Shown here: in pieces, positions 27,980-36,565 of the stretch
Layout: every line of letters starts with the position of its first letter
Position numbering within the stretch: the stretch's first letter is position 1
NCBI RefSeq assembly: GCF_008086345.1
Contig: NZ_CP043006.1
Span: forward strand, 186,001 to 250,000
DNA: 64,000 bases
Source: Chitinophaga sp. XS-30
GTDB lineage: Bacteria > Bacteroidota > Bacteroidia > Chitinophagales > Chitinophagaceae
Direction of reading: 5' to 3'
Notes under the pieces: generated by a model
Told to the model about the DNA's origin: nothing
The model's input: the letters and a program-made list of their open reading frames with translations, nothing else
Databases searched by the model: none
Program-made: the position numbers and the translations under genes

Positions 27980-29143
27980 ATGGAATTAATTATTGTCAAT
28001 AATGAACAGACGGCCCGTCAGTTCCTGGATGTGCATGTGCAGCTCAATAAACATCATGAGGGATGGATACGGCCACTGGATAAGGATATCAACGATGTGT
28101 TCGATCCTGAAAAGAACAAGGCATTCCGTTTCGGTGAAGTGGTGCGGTGGATCATGAAAGACGACAAGGGCCGCCTGGCCGGCCGTATCGCGGCATTCGT
28201 GAACAAAAAATACAAGACCAAAGGCGATGAACAGCCTACCGGCGGCATCGGCTTCTTCGACTGCATACATGATCAGCAGGCTGCCAACCTTTTGTTCGAT
28301 ACCGCGAAAGCCTGGCTGGCAGAGAAGGGCATGGGAGCGATGGACGGGCCGGTGAATTTCGGGGAGCGGGACCGCTGGTGGGGCTTGCAGGTGAAGGGAT
28401 TCGTCAATCCGCCTTATGGCATGAACTATAATCCGCCCTATTACCAGGAGCTGTTCGAGACTTACGGTTTTCAACCGTTCTTCCAACAATACTGTTTTGC
28501 GCTGAAAGTAAAAGACCAGGTGCAGGAGAAGTTCTATGCCCGTCATGCCGCGCTGGAAGCCGATCCGAATTATAAGGCCATTCATATCGACAAGAAACAG
28601 CTCCGGAAGTTCGCCACCGATTTTTCTATCGTATATAACAAAGCCTGGGCTACACACGGTGCCGGGAAAGAGATGTCTGCGGAACAGGCTTATCTGCTCT
28701 TCAAAAAAATGAAGCCGGTCATGGATGAAAGGATCATCTGGTTCACCTACTATAAAGATGAGCCGATCGCCTGCTGGCTGAACCTGCCGGACCTGAACCA
28801 GTATTTCAAGCATATGAAGGGGAAGCTGGGTCCGCTGCAGAAGCTGCAGTTCCTCTGGCTTAAAATGATGGGCTCCTGCCGCAAGTTCACCGGCATTGCA
28901 TTCGGTGTGGTCCCTGAGTTCCAGGCCAAGGGCGTGGATGCATTCATGATCATGGAAGGCGCAAAGATCATTCAGCGGAAAATGATATATGACGACTATG
29001 AAATGCAGTGGATCGGGGATTTCAATCCCAAAATGATCAACATCGCGGAAAGCCTCGGCACCTACCGCAGCCGGCAGCTCACCACCTACCGTTATTTGTT
29101 CGACCGCACGAAGCCCTTCAAAAGACATCCGCTGTTGTCCTGA
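27980..29143 (+). CDS. GNAT-fold protein, about 387 residues, function unknown
   Basis: The protein appears to hold two GNAT-like units. The N-terminal half contains RLAGRIAAFVNKKY and GGIGFFDCIHDQQAANLLFD, resembling the acetyl-CoA-binding strand and helix of N-acetyltransferases; the second half ends with a similar IAFGVVPEFQAKGVDAFMI. Such double-GNAT proteins of about 380 residues are common and uncharacterised in Bacteroidota; the substrate is unknown. The ATG at 27980 is preferred over an in-frame TTG at 27962. It is followed at 77 bases by the M48 peptidase. Confidence 0.7.
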   Translation: MELIIVNNEQTARQFLDVHVQLNKHHEGWIRPLDKDINDVFDPEKNKAFRFGEVVRWIMKDDKGRLAGRIAAFVNKKYKTKGDEQPTGGIGFFDCIHDQQAANLLFDTAKAWLAEKGMGAMDGPVNFGERDRWWGLQVKGFVNPPYGMNYNPPYYQELFETYGFQPFFQQYCFALKVKDQVQEKFYARHAALEADPNYKAIHIDKKQLRKFATDFSIVYNKAWATHGAGKEMSAEQAYLLFKKMKPVMDERIIWFTYYKDEPIACWLNLPDLNQYFKHMKGKLGPLQKLQFLWLKMMGSCRKFTGIAFGVVPEFQAKGVDAFMIMEGAKIIQRKMIYDDYEMQWIGDFNPKMINIAESLGTYRSRQLTTYRYLFDRTKPFKRHPLLS

Positions 29144-29220
29144 TACATAGCATGTACGGGGGATGCCGTTTACAGGCGGATAGTGTATATTGGGCGCTCC
29201 AATTCAGAATGAACCTACCT

Positions 29221-31401
29221 ATGAGCAAATTCGTACACTACCCTCCTAACCCGGTGAAGGTAGACCCTGCGCTTATACAGCCCGCATCCAGCTATAAAAA
29301 GCAGGTGCGGAAAGTGATTGCAGGCCTGACCCTCTTCTTCGTGGTGTACGTGATATTGCTGGTGACCGCCGTGGGCCTTGCAGGCGCATGCATATGGGCA
29401 GGCTTTGCCGTGATCAGGTTTTCCATGGATGTACTGCCCTCTGTTCTCCTGTACATCACCGGTGCAATGATCATTACCTATGGCGCTGTAGCCTTGTTCT
29501 TTCTTGTCAAACACATCTTCACACCGGCAGCGGATCATCCCCCCTACCGTGTACAGCTATACGAAAAAGACCATCCCCGTTTATTTGCATTCATCCGCCA
29601 GCTCACCATCGATACGCAGACCAATATGCCGGATAAAGTATTTGCCATTCCGGAGGTCAATGCCGCAGTATCATACGATTCCAGCTTCTGGAGCATGTTC
29701 TGGCCGGTACGCAAGCATCTCATGATAGGACTGGGGCTGGTGAACACGGTCAATCTCAGTGAATTCAAAATGGTACTGGCCCATGAGTTCGGGCATTTTT
29801 CGCAAAGCAGCATGAAGCTGGGCAGCTATGTGTACACGGTGAACCGCGCCATTTACAAGATACTGTACCAGCGGCAGAACTGGGGGAGCCGCATGGTCAG
29901 GAAATGGGCGAGTATCTCCGGAGTGATCAATATCCTCAACATCATTCCGCAGGTGACCATATGGATGATGAAAGGCGTACAGGTCAGCCTGCGTTTGCTC
30001 TACCGGATGGTGAACCGTCAATATATGGAGCTGTCCCGCGAAATGGAATTTCATGCCGATGCCGTTGCCATTGCAGTAGCCGGCAGCCAGCCGGCCATCT
30101 CCGCCATGCGCAGGTTCAATCTGAGCACACATTGCTTCAGGCATTGCTGCGAGCATCTGGCGGCGCTGGCAGCAAAGGACAGCTGCCTGAAAAACGTTTA
30201 TGCGGCGCAAACGGCGCTGATGCAGTATATCGCCGGGCTGAACAGGCTGGAACTGGTAAACGGTATTCCCGAAATCTCTGATGCTTACCTGCAGACCCAG
30301 ACGAGCAGCCGCATTCAGTATAAGGACCAATGGGCCTCCCATCCTTCGGATGAAGAACGCGAAGCCCGGTACAGGGCCGCAGCGGTGGAAGCAGTGGTGG
30401 ACAACACCCCTGCCTGGGTATTGTTCGGGGACGCAGAAGCCTTCCAGGAGCAGTTTACCCGGGCATTGTATCACCAATCCTTCCCGGAAAGGAACACGAT
30501 ACGGCATTACGAACCGGCAGCGGCCTTCATCGATACCATTGCCCAGCAGCATAACCGTTATCTTTTCCCCGGGATATTCGCGGATTACTACAAGAACAGG
30601 CCCTTTGCGGACATGACGGGCGTAGTGTTCCAGGAGCAGGCGGCGGGCAACCCGGCCATCACGGAACTGTATCACCCCACCGTCACCCGGAAGATCCGCC
30701 GTCTTGAACAGAACCGGTATGATCTGAATATCCTGCTGGCGATCGGCAACGGGCTGATCGAGACCAGCCATTTTGAGTTCGATCATAAAAAACATAACCG
30801 GCAGGATGCCCATGTGCTGGCACAACAGCTGGAAGCGGAGATAAAAGTGCAAACGGCATGGCTGCAGCAGGCGGACATCGGGCGCTACCGTTTTCACCTG
30901 CAACTGGCAACGCAGCAAAGCAGCACCTCCTTTCATCAGCTCAGGCAGATGTACCACCACGTTATCCTGCAGCAGGAGCTGGCTGCTGAAATGGAAGCCC
31001 AGGCCACCCGGATCATCAACGAGGTGCAAGCCATCTACAGCAGGCCACAGGTGACCATGACGGACCTGCTGGCCGGCCTCAAAGCCCTCAAAAAAGAAGA
31101 GAACCTGTTCAAGCCCCTCCTGCAGAAAATGCTGCAGCACGCCGAGGTCCCCGAGGCCATAGACGCCACCTTCACCGCCGATGCCCGCCTGTTCCTCGAA
31201 TCCAACTGCACCTACCTGCGGGACGATGCCGTGCGCGAAGAGGAGATACTCGCCCTTTACCAGCTCACCCACCGCGCCGTCAGCAATCAGCTGGATGTGA
31301 CGGAACTGGGCAAAAAGGCCTACCTGGAATATGCCGCCGGCCTCATGAGCCGGTACCTGCAGGATACGGAAATACCCGGAGCGCGCGCTCCCGGGCACTG
31401 A
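29221..31401 (+). CDS. M48 family metallopeptidase, large membrane form
   Basis: The 726-residue protein carries the zinc motif HEFGH at residues 188-192 and the downstream glutamate ligand region SREMEFHADAVA near residue 275, as in Ste24/HtpX-type peptidases. Two membrane segments precede it (about 33-60 and 74-100). The C-terminal 400 residues are mostly helical and lack a motif I recognise. Members degrade or process membrane proteins. The ATG at 29221 (MSKFVHYP) is chosen; an ATG four codons earlier at 29209 is also possible. Confidence 0.88.
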   Translation: MSKFVHYPPNPVKVDPALIQPASSYKKQVRKVIAGLTLFFVVYVILLVTAVGLAGACIWAGFAVIRFSMDVLPSVLLYITGAMIITYGAVALFFLVKHIFTPAADHPPYRVQLYEKDHPRLFAFIRQLTIDTQTNMPDKVFAIPEVNAAVSYDSSFWSMFWPVRKHLMIGLGLVNTVNLSEFKMVLAHEFGHFSQSSMKLGSYVYTVNRAIYKILYQRQNWGSRMVRKWASISGVINILNIIPQVTIWMMKGVQVSLRLLYRMVNRQYMELSREMEFHADAVAIAVAGSQPAISAMRRFNLSTHCFRHCCEHLAALAAKDSCLKNVYAAQTALMQYIAGLNRLELVNGIPEISDAYLQTQTSSRIQYKDQWASHPSDEEREARYRAAAVEAVVDNTPAWVLFGDAEAFQEQFTRALYHQSFPERNTIRHYEPAAAFIDTIAQQHNRYLFPGIFADYYKNRPFADMTGVVFQEQAAGNPAITELYHPTVTRKIRRLEQNRYDLNILLAIGNGLIETSHFEFDHKKHNRQDAHVLAQQLEAEIKVQTAWLQQADIGRYRFHLQLATQQSSTSFHQLRQMYHHVILQQELAAEMEAQATRIINEVQAIYSRPQVTMTDLLAGLKALKKEENLFKPLLQKMLQHAEVPEAIDATFTADARLFLESNCTYLRDDAVREEEILALYQLTHRAVSNQLDVTELGKKAYLEYAAGLMSRYLQDTEIPGARAPGH

Positions 31402-31450
31402 TCCGCCGGACCGCCCTTTCCGCCGCCACAGCGGATCCGAGACTTTTTAC
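31400..31450 (+). terminator. Possible terminator after the M48 gene
   Basis: GATCCGC (31400-31406, overlapping the stop codon) pairs with GCGGATC (31431-31437) around a GC-rich 24-base loop, followed by CTTTTTACTTTTT. Confidence 0.4.
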
Positions 31451-31507
31451 TTTTTAGTTCTCCCTTTTTGCGTTACTTTCGGCACCTGGAAAGGAGCGAA
31501 TCCCATC

Positions 31508-33526
31508 ATGGAAAATTTTATAGTATCCGCCCGGAAATACCGTCCGCAGAACTTCTCCACGGTAGTAGGGCAAGCCCATATAACAACAACATTAAAGAAT
31601 GCCATCCGCAACAATCAGCTGGCACATGCCTTCCTGTTCTGCGGTCCCCGCGGCGTCGGTAAAACCACCTGCGCCCGCATCCTGGCAAAGACCATCAACT
31701 GCGAGAACCTGCAGGCAGACGGAGAAGCCTGCAACTCCTGCAACTCCTGCCGGACCTTCAATGAAGGCAGCTCTTTCAATATTCATGAGCTGGATGCCGC
31801 TTCCAACAACTCGGTTGACGATATCCGCACCCTGGTAGACCAGGTGCGCTTCGCTCCGCAGGCAGGCAAATACAAGATCTATATCATCGATGAGGTGCAC
31901 ATGCTCAGCTCCTCGGCATTCAATGCTTTTCTGAAAACGCTGGAGGAACCGCCCTCCTACGCCATTTTCATTCTGGCTACCACGGAAAAGCACAAGATAT
32001 TGCCCACCATCCTCAGCCGGTGCCAGATATTTGATTTCAAGCGCATAACCATACAGGATACGGTAGATCACCTTCAGGAGATCGTTACCAAGGAAAATAT
32101 GACCGCCGAAGGCGACGCCCTTCACCTGATCGCTCAGAAGACGGACGGCTGTATGCGCGATTCGCTCAGTACGCTGGACAAGATCGTGAGCTTCACCGGC
32201 GGCAAACTGACCTACCAGAATACGCTGGAACACCTCAATATCCTGGACTACGACTATTATTTCCGGGTGATGGAAGCCGTAGCGACCCAGGATGTGGCCG
32301 GCGCCCTCCTTATTTTCGACGAGATCCTGCAAAAGGGCTTTGAAGGCGATAATTTCCTGGGCGGATGGGCGGAGTTCCTGCGTAACCTGCTGGTTTGCAA
32401 AGATGATAAAGTGCTGCACCTGATGGAAGTAAGCGCCAACCTGAAAGACCGCTACCGCCAGATGAGCGGCCGCGTCAGCGCTGCTTACCTGGTGACGGCC
32501 CTTCACCTGCTGAACGAGACCGAGATCGGCTACCGTATGGCACGCAATAAACGCCTCCATGTGGAAATGGCCCTCATCCGCCTTTGCTATCTGCAACAGG
32601 CCGTCACGCTCGTCAGCAACGACCAGTCCGGCGAAGTGGTAAAAAAAAACCTGATCCCTGAAGGTACCCCGCAGCGCCTCCGGGCGCCGCTGCCGCAACC
32701 GATATACGGTAAACCCGCCACCACCAAAACTATCACTCCGGAAGCCCCGCGGCTGACGATAGAATCAGGCGCCATGCCACCGGGAAATGCAGTTGCGCAG
32801 GATAACGCCGGCCTGCCAGGGCAACAGCGGCACGGTGCAGGCACCGGGCAAACTGCAGGAACTGGCTCATCCGGTCAACAGCAACATGCCGCAACACCCG
32901 CCAACGCGGAAGCCAGGCAAACTGCCGGAACAAACCCATCCGGTCAACAGCAATATACGCCCGTCTCCGGAACAGGCAGCACCGCTCCGCAGCAAACTGC
33001 CGGAACAACATCAGCCGGCAACACCCAACCGGCAACGCCACGTCCCGCAACAACAACACCCGCCACTAAACTTACCGGCCTCGCTGCCATGAAAGAGGCA
33101 CTGGCAGCCAAACAACAGACCGAAACCGTCCAGAGCAACGCCATTCCCATGACCGCAGGGGCTTTGGCCGTATATTGGGACGAATTCATCGATAAATTCC
33201 GCCAGGCCAATAAAATGACCGTGGTGAGCAATCTCCAGCTGGCACAGACCGTATTGCTGGGCCCTGAAGAGATCGGCATCATCAGCCGGAACATCGTCCA
33301 GTTCCGCTTCATGGAAGAAGAGAAACTGGAGATATCCGAGTTCTTCAAAAAGAAATTCCGGAACAATGCCCTCGTGCTGACCCTGCAACTGGACGAGAAT
33401 CAGCAACAGGTAACAGACACCGGTCCAGCCCCGCTGACCAGCCGGGAACAGTTTGCCCGTATGATGGAAAAATACCCGCTGGTGAAAGAGTTGAAAGACA
33501 GACTGAATATGGAACTGGACTTTTAG
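31508..33526 (+). CDS. dnaX: DNA polymerase III subunit gamma/tau
   Basis: The 672-residue clamp-loader ATPase has Walker A GPRGVGKTT near residue 45 and zinc cysteines in CENLQADGEACNSCNSC. Walker B is IIDEVHML and sensor 1 LATTEKHKI. The gamma/tau oligomerisation domain ends near residue 375. A proline/threonine/glutamine-rich linker (about 385-530) follows, containing in-frame diverged repeats, and a conserved C-terminal domain (about 545-672) may contact polymerase alpha. An AAAGGAG site precedes the ATG. No internal slippery heptamer comparable to that of E. coli dnaX was noticed. Confidence 0.95.
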   Translation: MENFIVSARKYRPQNFSTVVGQAHITTTLKNAIRNNQLAHAFLFCGPRGVGKTTCARILAKTINCENLQADGEACNSCNSCRTFNEGSSFNIHELDAASNNSVDDIRTLVDQVRFAPQAGKYKIYIIDEVHMLSSSAFNAFLKTLEEPPSYAIFILATTEKHKILPTILSRCQIFDFKRITIQDTVDHLQEIVTKENMTAEGDALHLIAQKTDGCMRDSLSTLDKIVSFTGGKLTYQNTLEHLNILDYDYYFRVMEAVATQDVAGALLIFDEILQKGFEGDNFLGGWAEFLRNLLVCKDDKVLHLMEVSANLKDRYRQMSGRVSAAYLVTALHLLNETEIGYRMARNKRLHVEMALIRLCYLQQAVTLVSNDQSGEVVKKNLIPEGTPQRLRAPLPQPIYGKPATTKTITPEAPRLTIESGAMPPGNAVAQDNAGLPGQQRHGAGTGQTAGTGSSGQQQHAATPANAEARQTAGTNPSGQQQYTPVSGTGSTAPQQTAGTTSAGNTQPATPRPATTTPATKLTGLAAMKEALAAKQQTETVQSNAIPMTAGALAVYWDEFIDKFRQANKMTVVSNLQLAQTVLLGPEEIGIISRNIVQFRFMEEEKLEISEFFKKKFRNNALVLTLQLDENQQQVTDTGPAPLTSREQFARMMEKYPLVKELKDRLNMELDF

Positions 33527-33578
33527 GCCCGCGCCGCATTGAATAATAATTAATTTTAAACGCCCCGCCTCCCGATGC

Positions 33579-33610
33579 TTTGCGTTTTTGCGCAAAAACT
33601 TGTAGGTTTG
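33579..33610 (+). promoter_or_regulatory. Promoter of the pyruvate dehydrogenase E2 gene with a 16-base palindrome
   Basis: TTTG (33579-33582) and TAGGTTTG (33603-33610) are 20 bases apart. Between them lies the perfect palindrome GTTTTTGCGCAAAAAC (33584-33599), well placed to be a repressor operator. Confidence 0.6.
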
Positions 33611-33632
33611 GGCAAAATTTCGAAGAAACACT

Positions 33633-35288
33633 ATGGCAGAAGTTATCAGAATGCCCCTTTTAAGTGATACCATGACCGAAGGGGTGATTGCGGAATGGCA
33701 TAAGAAAGTAGGAGATACCGTTAAGTCCGACGATGTTATTGCTGAAGTGGAGACCGATAAGGCCACAATGGAAGTAATGGCGTATGCGGACGGTACTTTG
33801 TTATATATCGGTGTAGAGAAAGGCAAAGCGGCAAAGGTAAATGATGTCATTGCCATTGTGGGGAAACCCGGTGAAGACTACAAGCCCCTGCTGGAAGGTG
33901 GCGCAGCAGCAGCCCCTGCGGCGAAAACCGATGCTCCGGAAGCTGCCAAACCGGCGCCGGAAAAAGAGAAAGAGGACGCTCCCGCAGCAGTTGATAACGG
34001 AGAACTGGAAAAAGCCCTCAAAGACGCTACGGTGATCCGCATGCCGCTGCTCAGCGATACCATGACGGAAGGCAAGATCGTAGCCTGGAACAAAAAAGTA
34101 GGCGATACCGTTAAAAGCGATGACGTACTGGCGGAAGTGGAAACCGATAAGGCGACCATGGAAGTGATCGGTTACGCGGACGGCACCCTTCTCTATATCG
34201 GCGTTCCCGAAGGGGAAGCCGCCAAGGTAAATGGCATTATTGCCATAGTTGGCAAGAAAGAAGCGAATATCGAAGCGATCCTCGCCGCGGAGAAATCCGG
34301 TGGCGCCGCTCCCAAAGCTGCCGGTGAAGCACCCGCCGCCAAGGAATCCGCAACTCCGGCACCCGCCGCTGCTCCGGCCGCACAAAGCAGCAATGGGGAC
34401 GGCCGCGTGAAAGCCTCCCCCCTCGCCAAAAAACTCGCCGAAGAAAAAGGCATCGATATCAGCCAGGTACCCGGTTCCGGTGATGGCGGCCGCATCGTGA
34501 AAAAGGATGTGGACAGCTATGTTCCTGCAAAATCTGCCCCTGCTGCAGCCGCAGGTCAGGCTGCGCCGGCCGCGAAAGTGGCCGCATTTGCACCCGCAGG
34601 CCAGGAAGCATATACAGACACGCCGCTCACCAATATGCGCAAAACCATCGCGCGCCGCCTCGGTGAAAGCAAATTCGGCGCCCCGCACTTCTATCTCACC
34701 ATGGAGATCAACATGGATATTGCGAAAGAAGCCCGCGAAGCCATCAACAAAATATCCCCGGTGAAGGTCTCCTTCAACGATATGGTGATCAAAGCCGCTG
34801 CCATGGCGCTCCGCCAGCATCCCGATGTAAACAGCAGCTGGATGGGCGATTTCATCCGCCACAACCAGCACATTCATATCGGTTCCGCCGTAGCAGTAGA
34901 CGAAGGTCTGCTGGTACCGGTGATCACCTTCGCCGATCAGAAAAGCTTCTCCCAGATCGCTGCGGAAACAAAAGAACTGAACGACAAGGCCAAGAACAAG
35001 AAACTGCAACCGCAGGAAATGACCGGCAACACCTTTACCGTGTCCAACCTCGGCATGATGGGTATTGAAGAATTTACCGCCATCATCAATCCTCCCGCCT
35101 CCGCCATTCTCGCCGTAGGCGCTATCAAAGAAGTGGTGGTAGCCGGAGAGAAAGGCCAGTTCAAAACCACCAGCGTCATGAAAGTGACCATGAGCTGCGA
35201 TCACCGTACCGTAGACGGTGCCGTGGGCGCCAGGTTCCTCGTAACGTTCAAACAACTCATGGAGAACCCGGTGAACATGCTCGTATAG
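33633..35288 (+). CDS. Pyruvate dehydrogenase complex E2, dihydrolipoamide acetyltransferase
   Basis: The 551-residue protein transfers acetyl groups from lipoate to CoA. Two N-terminal lipoyl domains (about 1-80 and 133-210) each carry the lipoylation motif ETDKATMEV. Alanine/proline-rich linkers separate them from an E3/E1-binding domain (ASPLAKKLAEEKGIDI, about 260-290). The C-terminal catalytic domain has the active-site motif CDHRTVDGAVGARF near residue 525. No E1 or E3 gene is adjacent. The gene has its own promoter with a palindrome and ends at a strong terminator, so it is monocistronic. A broader 2-oxoacid dehydrogenase specificity cannot be excluded. Confidence 0.93.
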   Translation: MAEVIRMPLLSDTMTEGVIAEWHKKVGDTVKSDDVIAEVETDKATMEVMAYADGTLLYIGVEKGKAAKVNDVIAIVGKPGEDYKPLLEGGAAAAPAAKTDAPEAAKPAPEKEKEDAPAAVDNGELEKALKDATVIRMPLLSDTMTEGKIVAWNKKVGDTVKSDDVLAEVETDKATMEVIGYADGTLLYIGVPEGEAAKVNGIIAIVGKKEANIEAILAAEKSGGAAPKAAGEAPAAKESATPAPAAAPAAQSSNGDGRVKASPLAKKLAEEKGIDISQVPGSGDGGRIVKKDVDSYVPAKSAPAAAAGQAAPAAKVAAFAPAGQEAYTDTPLTNMRKTIARRLGESKFGAPHFYLTMEINMDIAKEAREAINKISPVKVSFNDMVIKAAAMALRQHPDVNSSWMGDFIRHNQHIHIGSAVAVDEGLLVPVITFADQKSFSQIAAETKELNDKAKNKKLQPQEMTGNTFTVSNLGMMGIEEFTAIINPPASAILAVGAIKEVVVAGEKGQFKTTSVMKVTMSCDHRTVDGAVGARFLVTFKQLMENPVNMLV

Positions 35289-35315
35289 GCATAACATAAC
35301 TGAAAATAGCTCCGG

Positions 35316-35350
35316 AAGGGTGTATCAGGCAATCTGGTACACCCTTTCTG
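35316..35350 (+). terminator. Terminator after the E2 gene
   Basis: AAGGGTGTATCAG pairs with CTGGTACACCCTT (13 pairs, one wobble) around GCAAT, followed by TCTGTT. It lies 27 bases beyond the stop codon. Confidence 0.82.
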
Positions 35351-35523
35351 TTAAAACATCCCCTGTTTCTGTTCATACATCGCCCAAACCATCCCAAGGA
35401 CCAACGCATAACTCAGTCCCCCTGTCATATGCAGATGATGGATTTTAACCCAACATTCAATATGCCGTATGATCGCATTGATCTTTTTGTTAAATTTATC
35501 ATTACATCCCCAAACAAATTCAA

Positions 35524-35913
35524 ATGCGTAATCCTACCCATGCGATCAACTGGTTTGAGATCCCTGTTTCTCAATTTGACAGGGCAAAGGCATTCTACAG
35601 TACGATCCTGGATATCACTATTACCGAAATGCAGCTGGGCGGAGACCGGCTCGGACTGCTGGCGTATGATGCTGAAAGCGGCGGAGTTGGCGGCGCCATT
35701 GTGGAGGGGCTGGACTATGTGGCCAGCCAGCGCGGCTGCCTGATCTACCTGTACTGCGGAGAAGATCTGAACGATGTGCTCGGCAGGGTGATCGGAGCAG
35801 GCGGACGGATAGAACGGGATAAAACACCGGTATCCTATGAACTGGATATGGGCTTCCACGCCATTTTTATTGATACGGAAGGCAATCGCATCGGCCTCCA
35901 TTCCCCACAATAA
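35524..35913 (+). CDS. VOC family (glyoxalase/bleomycin-resistance fold) protein
   Basis: The 129-residue protein opens with HAINWFEIPVSQFDRAKAFY, the standard VOC start, and ends with MGFHAIFIDTEGNRIGLHS, where the final metal-ligand position is usually Glu (here EGNRIGL). Members bind a metal and act as dioxygenases, lyases or resistance proteins; the substrate is unknown. It lies 71 bases upstream of the GbsR/MarR-type regulator on the same strand. Confidence 0.85.
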   Translation: MRNPTHAINWFEIPVSQFDRAKAFYSTILDITITEMQLGGDRLGLLAYDAESGGVGGAIVEGLDYVASQRGCLIYLYCGEDLNDVLGRVIGAGGRIERDKTPVSYELDMGFHAIFIDTEGNRIGLHSPQ

Positions 35914-35949
35914 CTATATTCCCCCTAACAACACTATATTTCAATGTAT

Positions 35950-35980
35950 TTTGAAAGTTCAAAAACTTTCCATACATTTG
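35950..35980 (+). promoter_or_regulatory. Promoter and likely operator of the GbsR/MarR-type regulator
   Basis: TTTG (35950-35953) and TACATTTG (35973-35980) are exactly 19 bases apart. Between them is the inverted repeat GAAAGTT-N4-AACTTTC (35953-35970). The -7 box ends 4 bases before the ATG, suggesting a leaderless transcript and autoregulation by the encoded protein. Confidence 0.65.
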
Positions 35981-35984
35981 AAGT

Positions 35985-36490
35985 ATGAAATTCTCTGATG
36001 CAAAAGCACAATTCATCCAGGCCTGGGGCTTGCTTGGCGCGCAATGGGGCATCAACCGCACGATGGCGCAGATCCACGCTCTCCTGCTTATTGCGCCGGA
36101 GCCGATGAGCGCCGAAGAGATCATGGAAGCGCTGGATATTTCCCGCGGCAATGCCAACATGAATGTACGGGAGTTGATGAACTGGGGCATTGTGGAGAAA
36201 ATACTGGTGCCGGGAGAACGCAAAGAGTTCTTTGTGGCGGAGAAAGACATCTGGAAAGTAGGCACCGCCATCGCCAGGGAAAGAAAAAACGGGAACTGGA
36301 CCCCGTGCTCAAAGTGCTGCTGCAGCTCAACAAGATCGAGGGGGACCAGAAGGATAAAGACATCAAAGCATTCCGCGACACCATGCAGAACATCCAGAAA
36401 TTCGCACAGCAGGCGGATGCCGCGCTCAATACCTTCATCAAATCAGAAGAGAACTGGTTTTACAGCACCCTGCTGAAAGCGATCCGCTAA
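35985..36490 (+). CDS. GbsR/MarR-family transcriptional regulator interrupted by a -1 frameshift
   Basis: Codons 1-102 (35985-36290) give a winged-helix protein: WGINRTMAQIHALLLIAPEP and EALDISRGNANMNVRELM are typical of GbsR-like regulators. The family's C-terminal helical region continues in the -1 frame from 36290 (RELDPVLKVLLQLNKIEGDQ) to a stop at 36490, giving 168 residues in total, the usual family length. The unshifted frame instead runs to 36476 with a cysteine- and arginine-rich tail unlike the family. The switch occurs exactly at A AAA AAC (36284-36290), a classical -1 slippery heptamer. Either programmed frameshifting or a single lost A in a homopolymer would explain it. Confidence 0.8.
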
Positions 36491-36565
36491 GCAGCAGGAA
36501 ACTCCCGTGGAAACAGCAGCACACCTTTAGCGCGTCCCGTGCTTACCCTGTTGCTATGGCCCGGA

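Noticed and set aside
33801..35297. A 498-codon open frame on the reverse strand across the E2 gene
   Set aside because: It mirrors the codon pattern of the well-supported E2 gene and shows no domain; similar long antisense frames over the M48 gene (29671-31398) and uvrA (18486-19811) are also shadows.
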